Source: Betaproteobacteria bacterium (GTDB lineage Bacteria; Desulfobacterota; Desulfovibrionia; Desulfovibrionales; Desulfovibrionaceae). Taken from it: 5,964 nucleotides of DNA. Numbering within the stretch: position 1 is the stretch's first letter; each line of letters opens with the position of its first letter. The notes under the pieces were generated by a model that worked only from the letters and a program-made list of their open reading frames with translations, did no database searches and was not told the origin of the DNA. The translations under genes were made by a program, and so were the position numbers. Of this stretch, positions 5,420 through 5,964 are shown piece after piece. The stretch is taken from assembly GCA_009778295.1 (NCBI GenBank), contig WRKB01000223.1, positions 1-5,964 of the forward strand. Direction: 5' to 3'.

Positions 5420-5827
5420 ATGATGAATGACAGCCGCTATGACGCGCTGGATTTTTATATCGAACAAAATTCCCGGTATCAGCGGGAAAGTTACAGGGTC
5501 GCCGCGCGCGGCTTGTCTTTGTATCTTGACGAGGTGGCGCAAGCGTTCGATATAAACGATCTCAGCTCAAGCGGCTGCAGTCTGCGCACGCCGGCGGAAC
5601 TGCTTACCGTGGGCAGAATCTTCAGCGGCGATCTCCATATCGGCAACACCCGTTATCTTACCGATCTCAAACTCAAGATAGTTCGGCACATTGCCGACAG
5701 CAACACCGCCGGCGTCTTTCTGGATTTGAACCGCCGGCAGACATTCATGCTGGACAAGCTGTTGCTTGAAATACAAAAACGCAGCATCATGATTCATGCG
5801 GCGCTGGGAAAAAAGGGAAAGCATTAA
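5420..5827 (+). CDS. Small PilZ-domain protein (putative c-di-GMP receptor)
   Basis: About 135 residues from ATG 5420 (the frame is open from 5399; starts at 5417 and 5423 are also possible). PilZ domains bind cyclic di-GMP and change partner activity. Both parts of the ligand signature are visible: an arginine motif R-ESY-R-V-AA-R, giving RxxxR twice, then 17 residues later DLSSSG, matching (D/N)xSxxG. The remaining beta-rich region (GRIFSGDL through AGVFLDL) and a C-terminal helix ending in basic residues fit a stand-alone PilZ domain. An N-terminal helical stretch (ALDFYIEQNSRYQ) precedes the domain. It starts 32 bases after the motB stop, so it is probably cotranscribed with the stator genes, as expected for a c-di-GMP control arm like YcgR acting on MotA. 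The direct partner is inference. Its stop overlaps the next gene's ATG. Confidence 0.8.
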   Translation: MMNDSRYDALDFYIEQNSRYQRESYRVAARGLSLYLDEVAQAFDINDLSSSGCSLRTPAELLTVGRIFSGDLHIGNTRYLTDLKLKIVRHIADSNTAGVFLDLNRRQTFMLDKLLLEIQKRSIMIHAALGKKGKH

Positions 5828-5964
5828 TGCCGGAACGCATTCCGTTAGCACAACACAAAGTCCTGGTGGCAAACAGAGGCGAAATCGCCGTGCGTATCGT
5901 CAAGGCCTGTCACAGTATCGGGCTGCCCTTCGTCTGTATTTACACTGCGGAAGATGAGGCTTCC
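5827..5964 (+). CDS. Biotin carboxylase, N-terminal part
   Basis: Only 46 residues are present, and the gene continues past the right edge. KVLVANRGEIAVRI at 11-24, followed by VCIYTAEDEAS, is the start of the biotin carboxylase N-terminal domain, which with ATP and bicarbonate carboxylates a biotin group. The fragment cannot decide between the acetyl-CoA carboxylase subunit AccC, pyruvate carboxylase, or another acyl-CoA carboxylase. The ATG shares a base with the pilZ stop (TAATG) and has AAGGGA (5813-5818) eight bases upstream inside pilZ, so it is translationally coupled to pilZ. A metabolic gene at the end of a stator and PilZ operon is unexpected; coupling may simply reflect compact gene order. 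Confidence 0.85.
   Translation, partial: MPERIPLAQHKVLVANRGEIAVRIVKACHSIGLPFVCIYTAEDEAS

Noticed and set aside
5501..5512. Perfect 12-bp palindrome GCCGCGCGCGGC in pilZ
   Set aside because: It is explained by the codons for the arginine motif region in GC-rich DNA, so there is no need for another role.

Overview
The window reads as chromosomal DNA of a Gram-negative, probably Desulfovibrionaceae-like bacterium. The assignment is an inference from gene content: outer-membrane lipoproteins, a polysaccharide export protein, the carboxynorspermidine route to polyamines, a PomA-like stator protein, and moderately high GC. No rRNA, tRNA, CRISPR array or mobile element was seen, and no stretch over 300 bases lacks a gene.

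The layout is two divergent gene sets meeting at about 3851-3919. Leftward (minus strand), in transcription order: a trimeric-type purine nucleoside phosphorylase (3850-2984), a small two-cysteine lipoprotein (2899-2561), a large SLBB polysaccharide export protein (2495-942), a TPR lipoprotein (929-357), and the first 111 codons of carboxynorspermidine synthase (335, running off the left edge). Gaps are 84, 65, 12 and 21 bases, so at least the last three genes look like one transcript.

Rightward (plus strand): a MotA/PomA homologue (3920-4675), a MotB homologue overlapping it by 11 bases (4665-5387), a small PilZ-domain protein (about 5420-5827), and the start of a biotin carboxylase (from 5827) whose ATG overlaps the pilZ stop codon (TAATG).

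The most striking content is the motA-motB-pilZ set. The MotB homologue has a good transmembrane helix, plug-like segment and OmpA-like domain, but has Ala (residue 26) where every ion-conducting MotB/PomB has its essential Asp. It also has Gln (residue 185) where the OmpA-like fold has its peptidoglycan-binding Arg. The MotA partner keeps the pore prolines (P151, P199) and two rotor-contact charges (R88, E96), and carries a His (188) inside TM4. With a PilZ protein (cyclic-di-GMP receptor family) in the same operon, this could be a stator-like complex that does not pass ions in the usual way, perhaps a c-di-GMP-controlled brake or a non-flagellar machine. The opposite-strand genes for polysaccharide export and polyamine synthesis fit a motile-to-sessile theme, but that link is inference from position only.
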